Part shown: positions 8,606 through 17,417 of the stretch, piece by piece | How the letters are laid out: every line of letters starts with the position of its first letter | Numbering within the stretch: position 1 is the first letter of the stretch | Source: Halohasta salina | GTDB lineage: Archaea; Halobacteriota; Halobacteria; Halobacteriales; Haloferacaceae | Length of the DNA: 64,000 nt | Direction of reading: 5' to 3' | NCBI RefSeq assembly: GCF_024178165.1 | Contig: NZ_JAMZIE010000002.1 | Coordinates: 186,001-250,000 of the forward strand | Made by a program: the position numbers and the translations under genes | The notes under the pieces: model-generated | The model's input: only the letters and a program-made list of their open reading frames with translations | What the model was told of the DNA's origin: nothing | The model's database searches: none

Positions 8606-8728
8606 TCACGGCCCGTAGCTGATGTAGTAGATCACGCCGATGCCGAGCAGGAAGACCACGAGTGCGAACCCACCGAGAGCGAACATGAGCGTGATCCCAG
8701 CCCCGTTGTCTGAGTCGTCGGAACGCAT
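8606..8728 (-). CDS. Small single-span membrane protein (40 aa)
   Basis: A short gene encoding an acidic start MRSDDSDNGAG, one hydrophobic helix of about 23 residues (from ITLMFALGGF to GIGVIYY) and a four-residue tail ISYGP. It lies between the aldehyde dehydrogenase and ThuA genes on the same strand. Third positions are G/C-rich, and the charge-then-helix layout is typical of small haloarchaeal membrane proteins. The function is unknown. Confidence 0.55.
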   Translation of the reverse strand: MRSDDSDNGAGITLMFALGGFALVVFLLGIGVIYYISYGP

Positions 8729-8778
8729 TGGATTCGGTAGGGGTGGCAGCCACTTAGCTGGTAGGACACTGGCGTCTC

Positions 8779-9519
8779 TCAGTGGACGGTCCGGTCGTCG
8801 CTCAGGTCGATCTCCTCATGTGGCTGGCTGTTGCCGAACGTCGGCGTCGGCCCCTCGCCCGGCCCAGCCCAGTCGACCGCGTTGACGAGCACCTGCTGGA
8901 TGGCCTCGTTGTGGTAGATCGGATACGTCTCGTGGCCCGGCCGAAAGTAGAAGACCCGACCGTTGCCCCGGCGGTAACAGCAGCCCGACCGAAACACTTC
9001 GCCGCCCTCGAACCACGAGTTGAACACGAGCGTGTCGGGGGCTGGAACGTCGAACCGCTCGCCGTACATCTCGGTCTCGTCGAGTTCGATGTATTCCTCG
9101 ATGCCATCCGCAATCGGGTGGCCCGGCTCGACGACCCAGAGCCGCTCGGTCTCGGCGGCCTCCCGCCACTTGAGCGAGCAGGCGGAGCCCATCAGCCGTT
9201 TGAATATCTTCGAGTAGTGGCCCGAATGCAGGACGATAAGGCCCATCCCATCGAGAACACGGTCGTGGACGCGGTCGACGATCTCCTCGCGGACCTCGTC
9301 GTGGGCCGCATGCCCCCACCACGTTAGCACGTCGGTCGAGTCGAGAACGTCTTCGGTCAGCCCGTGGTCGGGCTCGTCGAGCGTCGCCGTTTGCGTCTCG
9401 AAGCCGGCGGCTTCGAGGGCCTCGGCGATAACGGCATGGATGCCGTCGGGGTAGATCTCGGCGACGACGTCGCTCTCGCGTTCGTGACGGTACTCGTTCC
9501 AGACGGTGACGGTAGTCAT
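8779..9519 (-). CDS. ThuA domain protein (trehalose-utilisation family)
   Basis: A 246-residue protein with the ThuA class-I-glutamine-amidotransferase-like fold. It begins [26 protein letters not shown], has [14 protein letters not shown] (about residues 64-77), the strand-loop [17 protein letters not shown] with the family's GHYSK, and a C-terminal [14 protein letters not shown]. ThuA proteins are linked to uptake or conversion of trehalose and related sugars, with 3-keto-sugar chemistry proposed. No transporter or sugar dehydrogenase is adjacent here, so the substrate is open. Confidence 0.88.
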   Translation of the reverse strand: MTTVTVWNEYRHERESDVVAEIYPDGIHAVIAEALEAAGFETQTATLDEPDHGLTEDVLDSTDVLTWWGHAAHDEVREEIVDRVHDRVLDGMGLIVLHSGHYSKIFKRLMGSACSLKWREAAETERLWVVEPGHPIADGIEEYIELDETEMYGERFDVPAPDTLVFNSWFEGGEVFRSGCCYRRGNGRVFYFRPGHETYPIYHNEAIQQVLVNAVDWAGPGEGPTPTFGNSQPHEEIDLSDDRTVH

Positions 9520-9673
9520 ACCTCCTCAATGCATTCCCGCCTCAAGAGTGATTGTATGTGAACGGCTATCCGATTCCCATCGGTTCACCTTTCCGAACTG
9601 AACTGTCTCCACAGCATCGAAACACAGCTAAACCGCCAGTCGTCGTAACTAGCGGTCGACGCCTACGACCGGT

Positions 9674-10105
9674 ATGACCCGATCATTCGTCGAAGTGAAC
9701 GTCCTGCTACCGATCGCCGACGAGGAGGACGCCGACAACACCTGTGAGGCCGTGGCACCGTATCTGGCGGGCAAAGACTGCCGCGTGTTCGTAATTCATG
9801 TCGTCAAGCAGAAGCGAAAACGGGCCGACACCGACGCCGTCGAAGCCCGTGCGGAGATCGTCTTCAAACACGCAACGGCCTGTTTCGACGCCGTCGACAT
9901 TCCGACGACGGGAGAGATCTGGTACGGCACCGACGTCAGCGAGACCATTCTCGATGCAGCCGCCGAACACGCCGCCGACTCGATCGTACTGACACCACGC
10001 AAGAAGTCGGTGTGGCGTCGGCTCCTCTCGGAGAACGTCATTGGGCAGCTCGCACAGCGAGTCGACAAGCCGCTGATCGTTATTCCGGCTGAAGCCGCCG
10101 ACTAA
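9674..10105 (+). CDS. Universal stress protein family protein
   Basis: A 143-residue single-domain Usp protein beginning FVEVNVLLPIADEEDADN. The C-terminal part (DSIVLTPRKKSVWRR, then QRVDKPLIVIP) aligns with the family but lacks the G-x2-G-x9-G-S/T nucleotide loop, the positions being charged (TPRKKSVW). This suggests a non-ATP-binding Usp type. It is a single gene, divergent from thuA and convergent with cobT. Confidence 0.85.
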   Translation: MTRSFVEVNVLLPIADEEDADNTCEAVAPYLAGKDCRVFVIHVVKQKRKRADTDAVEARAEIVFKHATACFDAVDIPTTGEIWYGTDVSETILDAAAEHAADSIVLTPRKKSVWRRLLSENVIGQLAQRVDKPLIVIPAEAAD

Positions 10106-10153
10106 CGCCGGTAGCCACCGGTTACCGCGTATCGACGCTGCCGTAGCCATTGG

Positions 10154-11191
10154 CTACTCGACGTTCAGTCCTGCCTCGGCGAACGTCGACATCTCGGTGT
10201 GGACCGCACAGGCCGCCCGGTAGACGCCGATGGCGACCGCCGCGCCGGTCCCTTCCCCCAACCGCATTCCGTAGTCGAAACAGGGATCGAGGCCGAGGGC
10301 ATCCAACTGCGCCTCGTGGCCGGGTTCGGCCGAGGCGTGGGAGCCCAGCAGGTAGTCCGCTACTCGGGGATCGATTTCGGCCGCCAGCAGGGCGGCTGCG
10401 CCGGCGATGACGCCGTCGACGACCACCGGCATCCGGCGGCTCGCGGCTTCGAGAGCGACGCCGACGAGCCCGCCGATCTCGAAGCCGCCGACCGATCGAA
10501 GCACGTCGACCGGATCGGTCGGATCGGGATCGGTCGTCTCGATGGCTCGCTCGATGACGTCGGCTTTCCGTGCTCTGGTCTCCTCGTCGATCCCCGTCCC
10601 GTGGCCGGTCACCTCGTCGACCGACCGATCGGTCAGGAGGGCCGTGATCGCCGCGCTGGGCGTCGTGTTGCCGATTCCCATCTCGCCGAGGCCGACGATC
10701 CGGGCGGCGGTGTGGTCGGTGACGACCGACCGCCCGGCAGCGATGGCCTCGTGGGCTTGTGTGCGTGTCATCGCCGGTCTCTCGGCGATGTTGGCGGTCC
10801 CGTCGGCGATAGCGTGGTCGACGATATCGTCGGGTGTCTCGCCCGCGACCCCCATGTCGACGACGACGTTCTCGATTCCATCGGCGTCACAGAGCGCGTT
10901 GACCGCCGCGCCACCGTCCTGGAAGTTCCGAACCATCGCTGCGGTGATCGACTGCGGGTAGGCGCTGACCCCCTCGGCGGCGACGCCGTGGTCGGCGGCC
11001 ATCGTCACGACGACTGCGGGGTCGACCGTCGGCTCGGCCGTCGATTGCATGGCCGCGATATCGGCGGCCATCGTCTCCAGTCGGCCGAGACTCCCCGGCG
11101 GCTTCGTGAGTTGGGACTGCCGATCGGCGGCAGCCGCGCGAGCGTCGGCATCGAGCGGCGGGATCGTCAGATCGGCGGCGAGGTACGCCAT
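10154..11191 (-). CDS. cobT: Nicotinate-nucleotide--dimethylbenzimidazole phosphoribosyltransferase family (CobT)
   Basis: A 345-residue CobT-type enzyme, which activates the lower-ligand base of cobalamin as its alpha-ribotide. The family signature is clear: the N-terminal LTKPPGSLGRLE (about residues 29-40), the glycine-rich GLGEMGIGNTT and a C-terminal AEPGHEAQLDALGL. No other cobalamin gene is adjacent. Archaea may attach other bases, so the exact base is not known. ATG 11189-11191 yields the usual N-terminus. Confidence 0.92.
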   Translation of the reverse strand: MAYLAADLTIPPLDADARAAAADRQSQLTKPPGSLGRLETMAADIAAMQSTAEPTVDPAVVVTMAADHGVAAEGVSAYPQSITAAMVRNFQDGGAAVNALCDADGIENVVVDMGVAGETPDDIVDHAIADGTANIAERPAMTRTQAHEAIAAGRSVVTDHTAARIVGLGEMGIGNTTPSAAITALLTDRSVDEVTGHGTGIDEETRARKADVIERAIETTDPDPTDPVDVLRSVGGFEIGGLVGVALEAASRRMPVVVDGVIAGAAALLAAEIDPRVADYLLGSHASAEPGHEAQLDALGLDPCFDYGMRLGEGTGAAVAIGVYRAACAVHTEMSTFAEAGLNVE

Positions 11192-11237
11192 AGGTGTTCT
11201 TCGTTAGCCGGCGGCTACTAACGTATCGAAACCCCGC

Positions 11238-11696
11238 TCAGTCGAAATCGGGCAGGTCGTCGGGAGCTTCGTACTCGGTTTCCCAGTCGACGTACTCGTC
11301 TTTCAGCACGTCGCAGACGACCTGGCCGAGTTCAGTCAACCCCGCGTTGATCGACGAGACGGTGCCCCACGAGTCGAGGCCGGGGTGGATATCGCGTTCC
11401 TGCCAGTCCTCCGGGATGCCGGGGGCGTGGTAGCCGACGCGTTCGGCAAAGGAGTCCCAGAAGAAGTCGTACCGATCGACGAGATCGAGTTCGAGAACGA
11501 TCTCGAAGACGGCGGCGTCCATCCCGGTGTCGGCGGCCCACTGGTCGAAGGCTGCCTCCCATGCGCCCTCGTGGAGAAACGCTTCCAGTTCGGCGCGTTT
11601 GTAGTCGGTGTCGCCGACGATGTCGGCATCGTCGTACTCGTTGGGATCGATCTCGTCGAGTTCGGGTGGCGCAGGCGGGTCGACGTCGAGGCTCAT
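11238..11696 (-). CDS. Conserved haloarchaeal protein of unknown function
   Basis: A 152-residue very acidic soluble protein, MSLDVDPPAPPELDEIDPNEY. The start at 11696 is chosen over longer forms because upstream translation is Arg/Ser-rich and not coding-like. It contains an aromatic-rich central part (DRYDFFWDSFAERVGYHAPGIP) and a C-terminal SINAGLTELGQVVCDVL. I believe near-identical proteins occur widely in haloarchaea, from memory. No domain is recognised. Confidence 0.75.
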   Translation of the reverse strand: MSLDVDPPAPPELDEIDPNEYDDADIVGDTDYKRAELEAFLHEGAWEAAFDQWAADTGMDAAVFEIVLELDLVDRYDFFWDSFAERVGYHAPGIPEDWQERDIHPGLDSWGTVSSINAGLTELGQVVCDVLKDEYVDWETEYEAPDDLPDFD

Positions 11697-11769
11697 AGCA
11701 CAACGTAGCCCACCGCCAGCATAAACGTGGCTGGTCCAACCGGTAGCGACCGATCGCCGGAACCGGCGC

Positions 11770-12258
11770 TCAGGCCTCGGATTCGAGCCGGTCGACGAGC
11801 TCCGAGAGCTGCTGTTTCCGCCCCTCGACGGCGTCATCGCGGAGCGCCGCCTCGGCCTCGCTCGGACACGTCAGGTCGGGGACCTCCGTCGGCACGCCGT
11901 CGTCGTCGAGAGCGACGAACGTGAAATACGAACTGGTCGTCGCCCGCTCGTCGCCCTCGACTGGGTTCTCGGCGCGGACGTCGACTTTCACGTCGATGCT
12001 CGTCCGGCCGACGTTGAAAACGTAGGCCTCGACGACGACGACCTCGCCGATGTCGATCGGGCTAATGAAGTCGACGTGTTCCATCGAGGCGGTTACACAC
12101 TGCCGATTCGAGAACCGCATCGCGGCGATCGCGCCGCAGATGTCCATCCAGTGGAGCACCGCCCCGCCGAGCGCCCGCCCGAGGTTGTTGGTATCGTTCG
12201 GCAACAGGAGTTCGGTCATCTCCGTAAACGAATCGCTCAGCGTCGCAGTCTCGTCCAT
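11770..12258 (-). CDS. Acyl-CoA thioesterase (hotdog fold, YciA-like)
   Basis: A 162-residue hotdog-fold thioesterase, hydrolysing acyl-CoA to free acid and CoA. The N-terminal half has the family pattern LLPNDTNNLGRALGGAVLHWMD (about residues 17-38), where the N-x-G-x-x-x-G-G-x-x-L-x-W-x-D core includes the catalytic aspartate region. This is followed by VEAYVFNVGRTSIDVKV and a TSSYFTFVALDD strand. The C-terminus is an acidic helix. It is in the same direction as the neighbouring 11238 gene but with a 73-bp gap. Confidence 0.9.
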   Translation of the reverse strand: MDETATLSDSFTEMTELLLPNDTNNLGRALGGAVLHWMDICGAIAAMRFSNRQCVTASMEHVDFISPIDIGEVVVVEAYVFNVGRTSIDVKVDVRAENPVEGDERATTSSYFTFVALDDDGVPTEVPDLTCPSEAEAALRDDAVEGRKQQLSELVDRLESEA

Positions 12259-12336
12259 GATCGCGCTCGGCAGCCGACTACGGAAAGTCCGTCGATCGCC
12301 CTGCGACGGCGGGTCGGCGACGCCGGTAGGCAGTGC

Positions 12337-12822
12337 CTACTCGTCGGGGTCCTCGGAGAAGGGATCGGACATGCTGTCGTCGTCGATCCGACCAACGTCG
12401 ACCTCATCGGGCGAGCGGCCCGCGGCGTCGAGGATCTCGTCGGAGACGGTGATGGGGCATTCGACCCGGACCGCCAGCGCGATGGCGTCGCTCGGGCGGG
12501 CGTCGAAGACGAACCGCTCGGGCTCGCCGTCGTCGTAGCGTTCGGCGTCGATCTTGGCGTAGAAGGTGCCGTCGGCCAGATCGTCGATCCGGACGGCATC
12601 GACCGCGCCGCCGAACTCCGTGACCATGTCGACCAACAGATCGTGGGTCAGCGGCCGCTCGAACGGTTCGCCCGAAAGCGCCAGTTGGATCGACTGGGCC
12701 TGATCGGCGGTCACGAAGATCGGGAGGTACTCGTCTCTGGCGGTGAGAATGACCGCCGGAACGTTCTCGCCCTCGGGTCCGACACCCATGCCGATCCCCG
12801 TGACCGCCGCGGAGTGTGCCAT
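12337..12822 (-). CDS. Bifunctional nuclease (DUF151/BFN) domain protein
   Basis: A 161-residue BFN-domain protein. The domain runs about residues 20-130, with ILTARDEYLPIFVTADQAQSIQLAL, then PLTHDLLVDMV and the highly conserved DARPSDAIALAVR. Plant and bacterial members have been reported to have DNase and RNase activity; that activity is not proven for archaeal members. The start MAHSAAVTGIGMGV at 12822 is preferred since a TATA-like GTTATTC (minus strand, 12848-12854) sits 26-32 bp upstream. It is divergent from the TraB gene. Confidence 0.88.
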   Translation of the reverse strand: MAHSAAVTGIGMGVGPEGENVPAVILTARDEYLPIFVTADQAQSIQLALSGEPFERPLTHDLLVDMVTEFGGAVDAVRIDDLADGTFYAKIDAERYDDGEPERFVFDARPSDAIALAVRVECPITVSDEILDAAGRSPDEVDVGRIDDDSMSDPFSEDPDE

Positions 12823-12914
12823 ACCGTCCGTTCGGGCGAGGGCTATGAATAACTGTTCCCGGCCGAACCGTCGCTTCCGACACTGGTAAACGGGACCGAA
12901 CGCTACCGTGGCCA

Positions 12915-14612
12915 ATGAGCGAACCAGCGGACCGACCGCCGGCCCCCGACCCCGGCGACGGCGAGGGCCGAGTGAGCGTCGTCGGGACCGCCCACGTCTC
13001 GGAGGCCAGCGTCCGCGAGGTCGAAACGCGGATCGCCGACGACCAACCCGACATGGTGGCGGTCGAACTCGACGAGGGACGCTACCGACAGCTGCAGGGC
13101 GAAGAGCCCGAGGACCTCGACGCCAGCGATCTCCTGCAGGGCAACACCGTCTTCCAGTTTCTGGCCTACTGGATGCTCTCCTACGTCCAGACTCGCCTTG
13201 GCGACCAGTTCGACGTCGACCCCGGCGCGGACATGATGGCCGCCGTCGACGCCGCCGAGGAACACGGCTGCGGGGTGGCGCTGGTCGACCGGGACATCCA
13301 AGAGACGATCCAGCGGTTCTGGGCGCGGATGACGATCACCGAAAAACTCCGGATGGTCGGCGGACTGGCCTTCGGCGTCACCGACAGCCGGGTGGTCGGC
13401 ATCGTCGTCGGCCTCATCGTCGGCCTGCTTGCGGGGCCCGTCCTCGCGCTGTTCGGCGGCAGTCTCGGCATCACCGAAGCGGTCTATCTACGGGCCGCAA
13501 GCGGCGCGTTGCTCGGCCTCGGGGTCGCACTCGTGGTCGACCAGCTTGCCGGCCTCGCCCTCGACGGCGACCAGCGGTTCGCCGCGGCCCTCGGCAGCGG
13601 CGGCGCAGTCGGCGTCGTTGCGGCGACCACCGGTCTCGTCGACGGCCTCGTCGGTAGCTATCTGGGTGGCTTTACGGTCACCATCGTCGGCAGCCTCGCC
13701 CTCGGCCTCGTCGGCGGGCTCCTGTTCGGGCTGGTTGCGGCCCTCCTCATCGGACTCCGGGGGTCGACCGCGCCCGAGGCCGAGGGGCTCGACGAGATGG
13801 ACATCGAGGACCTAACTGACGCCGACGTGGTGACGGTGATGATGGAGGAATTCCGCCAGTTCAGCCCCGGTGGCGCGGAGGCGTTGATCGACGAACGCGA
13901 CGCGTATATCGCCCACCAACTAGTGGGACTCCGGCAGGCCGGCTACGACGTGCTGGCCGTGGTGGGGGCGGGCCACCGGGAGGGGATCGAGCGCTATCTC
14001 GCCGACCCCGCGAGCCTGCCGCCGATGGAGTCGCTGACCGGCGAGGAGACGGGCAGTCGACTGCCGTGGGGGAAGATCGTCGGGATCGTGCTATCGGTCG
14101 GCTTCGTCGGCTTCTTCATCCTGCTGGCGATGGCCGGGGTCCAGGACGCCTTCCTGCTGCGACTGTTCGGTGCGTGGTTCCTGATCAACGGGATTTTCGC
14201 CGCCGGCTTCGCCAAACTGGCCGGCGCGCGCTGGTCGTCGGCCGGCGTCGGCGGCGCGGTCGCGTGGATGACCTCGATCAATCCCGCCCTCGCGCCGGGC
14301 TGGTTCACCGGCTACGCCGAACTCCGCCATCTGTCGGTCAACATCGGCGACATCTCGACGCTCAACGACCTGCTGTCCGACGAGACGAAACCGATCGGCG
14401 AGATCCTCTCGGAGATGTTCGAGGTCCCGCTGTTCAAACTGATCATGGTGGTCGCGCTGACCAACGTCGGTTCGATCGTCGCCAGCGTCCTGTTCGTCAG
14501 CTACGTGCTCCCGCAGTTCGGAACCGAACTCGGCGGCGTCGAGGGCATCTCGCGGCTCATGGTCGACGGGGCGACCAATAGCGCCGAACTCATCTGGGGG
14601 GCGCTGACGTGA
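12915..14612 (+). CDS. TraB/PrgY family membrane protein
   Basis: A 565-residue protein of the TraB family, known for PrgY in enterococci, which limits peptide pheromone activity, and for eukaryotic TRABD proteins. The soluble N-terminal domain has SVVGTAHVSEASV (GTAHVS, about residues 21-26), MVAVELDEGRY and a later GAGHREGIERYL, the family's conserved histidine and glutamate positions. Two membrane clusters follow, about residues 155-285 and 378-540, rich in Gly/Ala/Val. The stop overlaps the start of the M50 protease gene (GTGA), so the two are coupled. TraB members have been proposed to be metalloproteases or peptide-binding; this is not settled. Confidence 0.9.
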   Translation: MSEPADRPPAPDPGDGEGRVSVVGTAHVSEASVREVETRIADDQPDMVAVELDEGRYRQLQGEEPEDLDASDLLQGNTVFQFLAYWMLSYVQTRLGDQFDVDPGADMMAAVDAAEEHGCGVALVDRDIQETIQRFWARMTITEKLRMVGGLAFGVTDSRVVGIVVGLIVGLLAGPVLALFGGSLGITEAVYLRAASGALLGLGVALVVDQLAGLALDGDQRFAAALGSGGAVGVVAATTGLVDGLVGSYLGGFTVTIVGSLALGLVGGLLFGLVAALLIGLRGSTAPEAEGLDEMDIEDLTDADVVTVMMEEFRQFSPGGAEALIDERDAYIAHQLVGLRQAGYDVLAVVGAGHREGIERYLADPASLPPMESLTGEETGSRLPWGKIVGIVLSVGFVGFFILLAMAGVQDAFLLRLFGAWFLINGIFAAGFAKLAGARWSSAGVGGAVAWMTSINPALAPGWFTGYAELRHLSVNIGDISTLNDLLSDETKPIGEILSEMFEVPLFKLIMVVALTNVGSIVASVLFVSYVLPQFGTELGGVEGISRLMVDGATNSAELIWGALT

Positions 14613-15256
14613 GCCTCGGCTACCGGATCGCCGGCTACGAGTTCAGTCCGACGGAGGTTCGTGACCTGCTGGTCGCGTGGCTCGCCCTCGGAGTCGCCTT
14701 CGCGGTCTTCTTCGCCGGCGGCGGCCCCAACATCGCCACGCTACTGGTCGTCCCGGAACTGCTGGTCGTGAGCCTGCTGACCGCCGGGGTCGCCTTCTTG
14801 CTTCACGAGGTCGCCCACAAGGTCGTTGCCGTCCACTACGGCCAGATCGCCGAGTTCCGGGCCGACTACAGTATGCTCTTGTTGGCACTGATGTCGGCGC
14901 TGATCGGCTTCATTTTCGCCGCGCCGGGGGCCGTCCACCACCAAGGGTATCTGAACGCGGAGGAACACGGCCACATCGCTCTTGCCGGGCCGGCGACGAA
15001 CCTGCTTCTGGCGGCCGTCTTCCTCCCGGCGTACCTCGGGGGGACCGGGCTGGGTGTCGACCTGCTGGCCACGCTCGGCCGGTTCGGGATCGTCATCAAC
15101 CTGTTTCTGGCGGCGTTCAACCTCGTTCCGTTCGGCCCCCTCGACGGGAAGACGGTCAAACGCTGGAGCACGTCCGTCTGGCTCGGCTCGTTCGTCCTGT
15201 CTGCGCTGCTGACCGTCGGCTCGCTGCTGACCGTCGGGCTCAGTTTCCGAATCTAA
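14609..15256 (+). CDS. Membrane metalloprotease, peptidase M50 (site-2-protease-like)
   Basis: A 215-residue intramembrane zinc protease. The zinc motif HEVAH is at residues 66-70 inside a hydrophobic segment, and a second motif, LVPFGPLDGKTV (about residues 172-183), matches the N-x-x-P-x-x-x-x-D-G zinc-ligand region. About six hydrophobic segments are visible. It starts at GTG 14609, overlapping the TraB stop by four bases. Such proteases cut membrane-bound regulators; the target here is not visible. It is likely co-expressed and perhaps functionally linked with TraB. Confidence 0.9.
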   Translation: MSLGYRIAGYEFSPTEVRDLLVAWLALGVAFAVFFAGGGPNIATLLVVPELLVVSLLTAGVAFLLHEVAHKVVAVHYGQIAEFRADYSMLLLALMSALIGFIFAAPGAVHHQGYLNAEEHGHIALAGPATNLLLAAVFLPAYLGGTGLGVDLLATLGRFGIVINLFLAAFNLVPFGPLDGKTVKRWSTSVWLGSFVLSALLTVGSLLTVGLSFRI

Positions 15257-15347
15257 CGACGCCACCGGGGTGTTTGCGTACGGACCGGGATTCCAACACG
15301 TAGAGTCCAACCCGTACAGTCATACTGTGTTGGGCGAACTGCTACGC

Positions 15348-16190
15348 ATGCGGAGACGTCGGCTCCTCGGCTGGATCGGTGGGCTCGGTATCGGCATCGC
15401 CTCGGCGGTCACGCTGGGTTCGATCCGCCTCGACCGCAAGACGGAGCGACGCGTCGACGATCTGCTCGCGGCGGCCGAACCGGTGTCGGCCGGGCGACTC
15501 GGAAACGTCGACCGCAGCGAGCTTCCGGCCCCCGTCCGGCGCTACTTTGAGGCCGTCCTCGACGACGTGACCCACGTCCGGTCAGCACGGCTCGAACAGC
15601 AGGGGGAGTTCCGACTCGGCGGCCGGTCCGGCTCGTGGAAACCGATGACGGCGACCCAGCACTACACCGTCGACCCGCCGGGGTTCCTCTGGGATGCCGA
15701 GATCGCGGTCGCGCCACTGCTCTCGACGCGGGTAGTCGACGCCTACGAAGACGGAAAGGGGTCGCTCCGGGCGGTGGTCGGCTCGCTGGTTCCGGTTGCG
15801 GACGCGGCACCGAGTCCGGCACTCGACGAGGGCGAACTGCTGCGGTATCTCGCCGAAGCGGTCTGGTTGCCGACCGCATTGCTTCCGGAAGCTGGTGTCG
15901 ACTGGGAGGCGGTCGACGCTCACGCAGCCCGAGCGACTATCGAAGACGGTGACACGACCGCCTCGCTCGTCTTTCAGTTCGACGACGAGGGGTTGGTCGA
16001 CCGCGTGATCGGCGAGCGGTACCGCCAGGAGACCGACAGCTACGCGTCGTGGGTCGGCCACTTCGACTCCTACGAGTGGCATGACGGCATGCGAATTCCG
16101 ACCGCAGCCGCGGTGGAGTGGTCGCTTCCCGAGGGTGATCTTCCCTACTGGCGGGCCCGGATCACCTCGACAGAGTACCGACGTGCGTGA
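15348..16190 (+). CDS. DUF6544-like protein with N-terminal membrane anchor
   Basis: A 280-residue protein starting MRRRRLLGWIGGLGIGIAS, one basic-flanked hydrophobic segment that looks like an anchor or a non-standard signal. The body has the family pattern LPAPVRRYFEAVL, then GSWKPMTATQHYTVDPPGF, WDAEI, and VWLPTALLPEAGVDWE. I recognise this as the DUF6544 (formerly DUF6920) type, from memory. The function is unknown. ATG 15348 is chosen; an in-frame extension upstream to 15270 lacks coding character. Confidence 0.75.
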   Translation: MRRRRLLGWIGGLGIGIASAVTLGSIRLDRKTERRVDDLLAAAEPVSAGRLGNVDRSELPAPVRRYFEAVLDDVTHVRSARLEQQGEFRLGGRSGSWKPMTATQHYTVDPPGFLWDAEIAVAPLLSTRVVDAYEDGKGSLRAVVGSLVPVADAAPSPALDEGELLRYLAEAVWLPTALLPEAGVDWEAVDAHAARATIEDGDTTASLVFQFDDEGLVDRVIGERYRQETDSYASWVGHFDSYEWHDGMRIPTAAAVEWSLPEGDLPYWRARITSTEYRRA

Positions 16191-16299
16191 GCACGTTCCG
16201 GTCGCCCGACCCGACCAGCAGTCCTTCCGCCAGTACCGGTTCCAGCCCGTCGACGGTCGAATCACGGTGTTTTTGTGTGCACTCCGCGCCCCTTGAGAC

Positions 16300-17289
16300 A
16301 TGACTGCCGAAGACGGATCTGCCGACGAGGAGGAACTCACCTACGCCGACTCGGGCGTCGACATCGAGGCCAGCGAGGCCGCCACCGCCGCGCTCATCGG
16401 CGCGACCGGAGACAGCGAGGGCGATTATGCGGGCCTGCTCGACATCGGCGACCGCTATCTCGCACTCGCGACTGACGGCGTCGGCACCAAACTCCTGGTC
16501 GCCGAAGCCCTCGAAGACTACTCGACGATCGGGATCGACTGCATCGCGATGAACGTCAACGATCTCGTTGCGGCGGGGGTCCGGCCGGTCGCCTTCGTCG
16601 ACTACCTCGCAATCGACGAACCCGACGAGACGTTCGCCGAACAGGTCGGCGAGGGACTCGCCACGGGAGCCGAGCAGTCGGACATCGAACTCGTCGGCGG
16701 CGAAACTGCAGTGATGCCCGACGTGATAAAAGGCCTTGACCTCGCCGGCGCCTGCGCCGGACTCGCGGCCAAAGACGCCCTCTTCGAGGGCGCAGCCGAG
16801 CCGGGCGATGTGCTCGTCGGCTGGGAATCGTCGGGCATTCACTCCAATGGCCTGACCCTCGCGCGAACCGCCGCGACGAAGAACCACGAGTACACCGATT
16901 CGTTCCCCCACGACGGCTACGAGACGATCGGCGAGGCCCTCCTAGAGCCGACGCGGATCTACACCCACCTGCTCGATCCGATGCGCGAGGCGGGTGTCCG
17001 CGGAGCCGCCCACATCACCGGCGGCGGCTGGACCAACCTCGAACGGCTCGGCGAGCACCGATACGTCATTGAGGAGCCGTTCGACGCCCAGCCGGTCTTC
17101 GAGTTCGTACAGGCGGAGGGCAACGTCTCCGACGAGGAGATGCACACCACCTTCAACATGGGCACCGGCTTCGTCGCCGCAGTGGAAGACGAATCGGCGG
17201 CCGAATCGCTGGCCGAGTCGACCGACGGCCGCGTAATCGGTCACGTCGAAGACGGCGACGGCGTCTCGATCCGCGGACTCGAACTCTAA
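16300..17289 (+). CDS. purM: Phosphoribosylformylglycinamidine cyclo-ligase (AIR synthetase)
   Basis: A 329-residue PurM catalysing the ATP-dependent ring closure of FGAM to AIR in purine synthesis. Motifs: TYADSGVDIEA at the start, the nucleotide-binding ALATDGVGTKLLVAEAL, the catalytic-region MNVNDLVAAGVRPVAFVDY, ELVGGETAVMPD and GWESSGIHSNGL. The C-terminal AIRS_C domain has HITGGGWTNLERL. It is a single gene; other purine genes in the window (purB and the PurN/AICAR fusion) are 17 kb away. Confidence 0.96.
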   Translation: MTAEDGSADEEELTYADSGVDIEASEAATAALIGATGDSEGDYAGLLDIGDRYLALATDGVGTKLLVAEALEDYSTIGIDCIAMNVNDLVAAGVRPVAFVDYLAIDEPDETFAEQVGEGLATGAEQSDIELVGGETAVMPDVIKGLDLAGACAGLAAKDALFEGAAEPGDVLVGWESSGIHSNGLTLARTAATKNHEYTDSFPHDGYETIGEALLEPTRIYTHLLDPMREAGVRGAAHITGGGWTNLERLGEHRYVIEEPFDAQPVFEFVQAEGNVSDEEMHTTFNMGTGFVAAVEDESAAESLAESTDGRVIGHVEDGDGVSIRGLEL

Positions 17290-17417
17290 CCGGCTGGCTG
17301 AACTAATCGTGCCGGTCACACTCAGCCATCCATGACGGGGTAGACGAAACGACGTGGAACACGTCGCACGTCGATACGGTCCTCTCTTTTATACTCGTTG
17401 GCGTGGTGACGTGTGTG

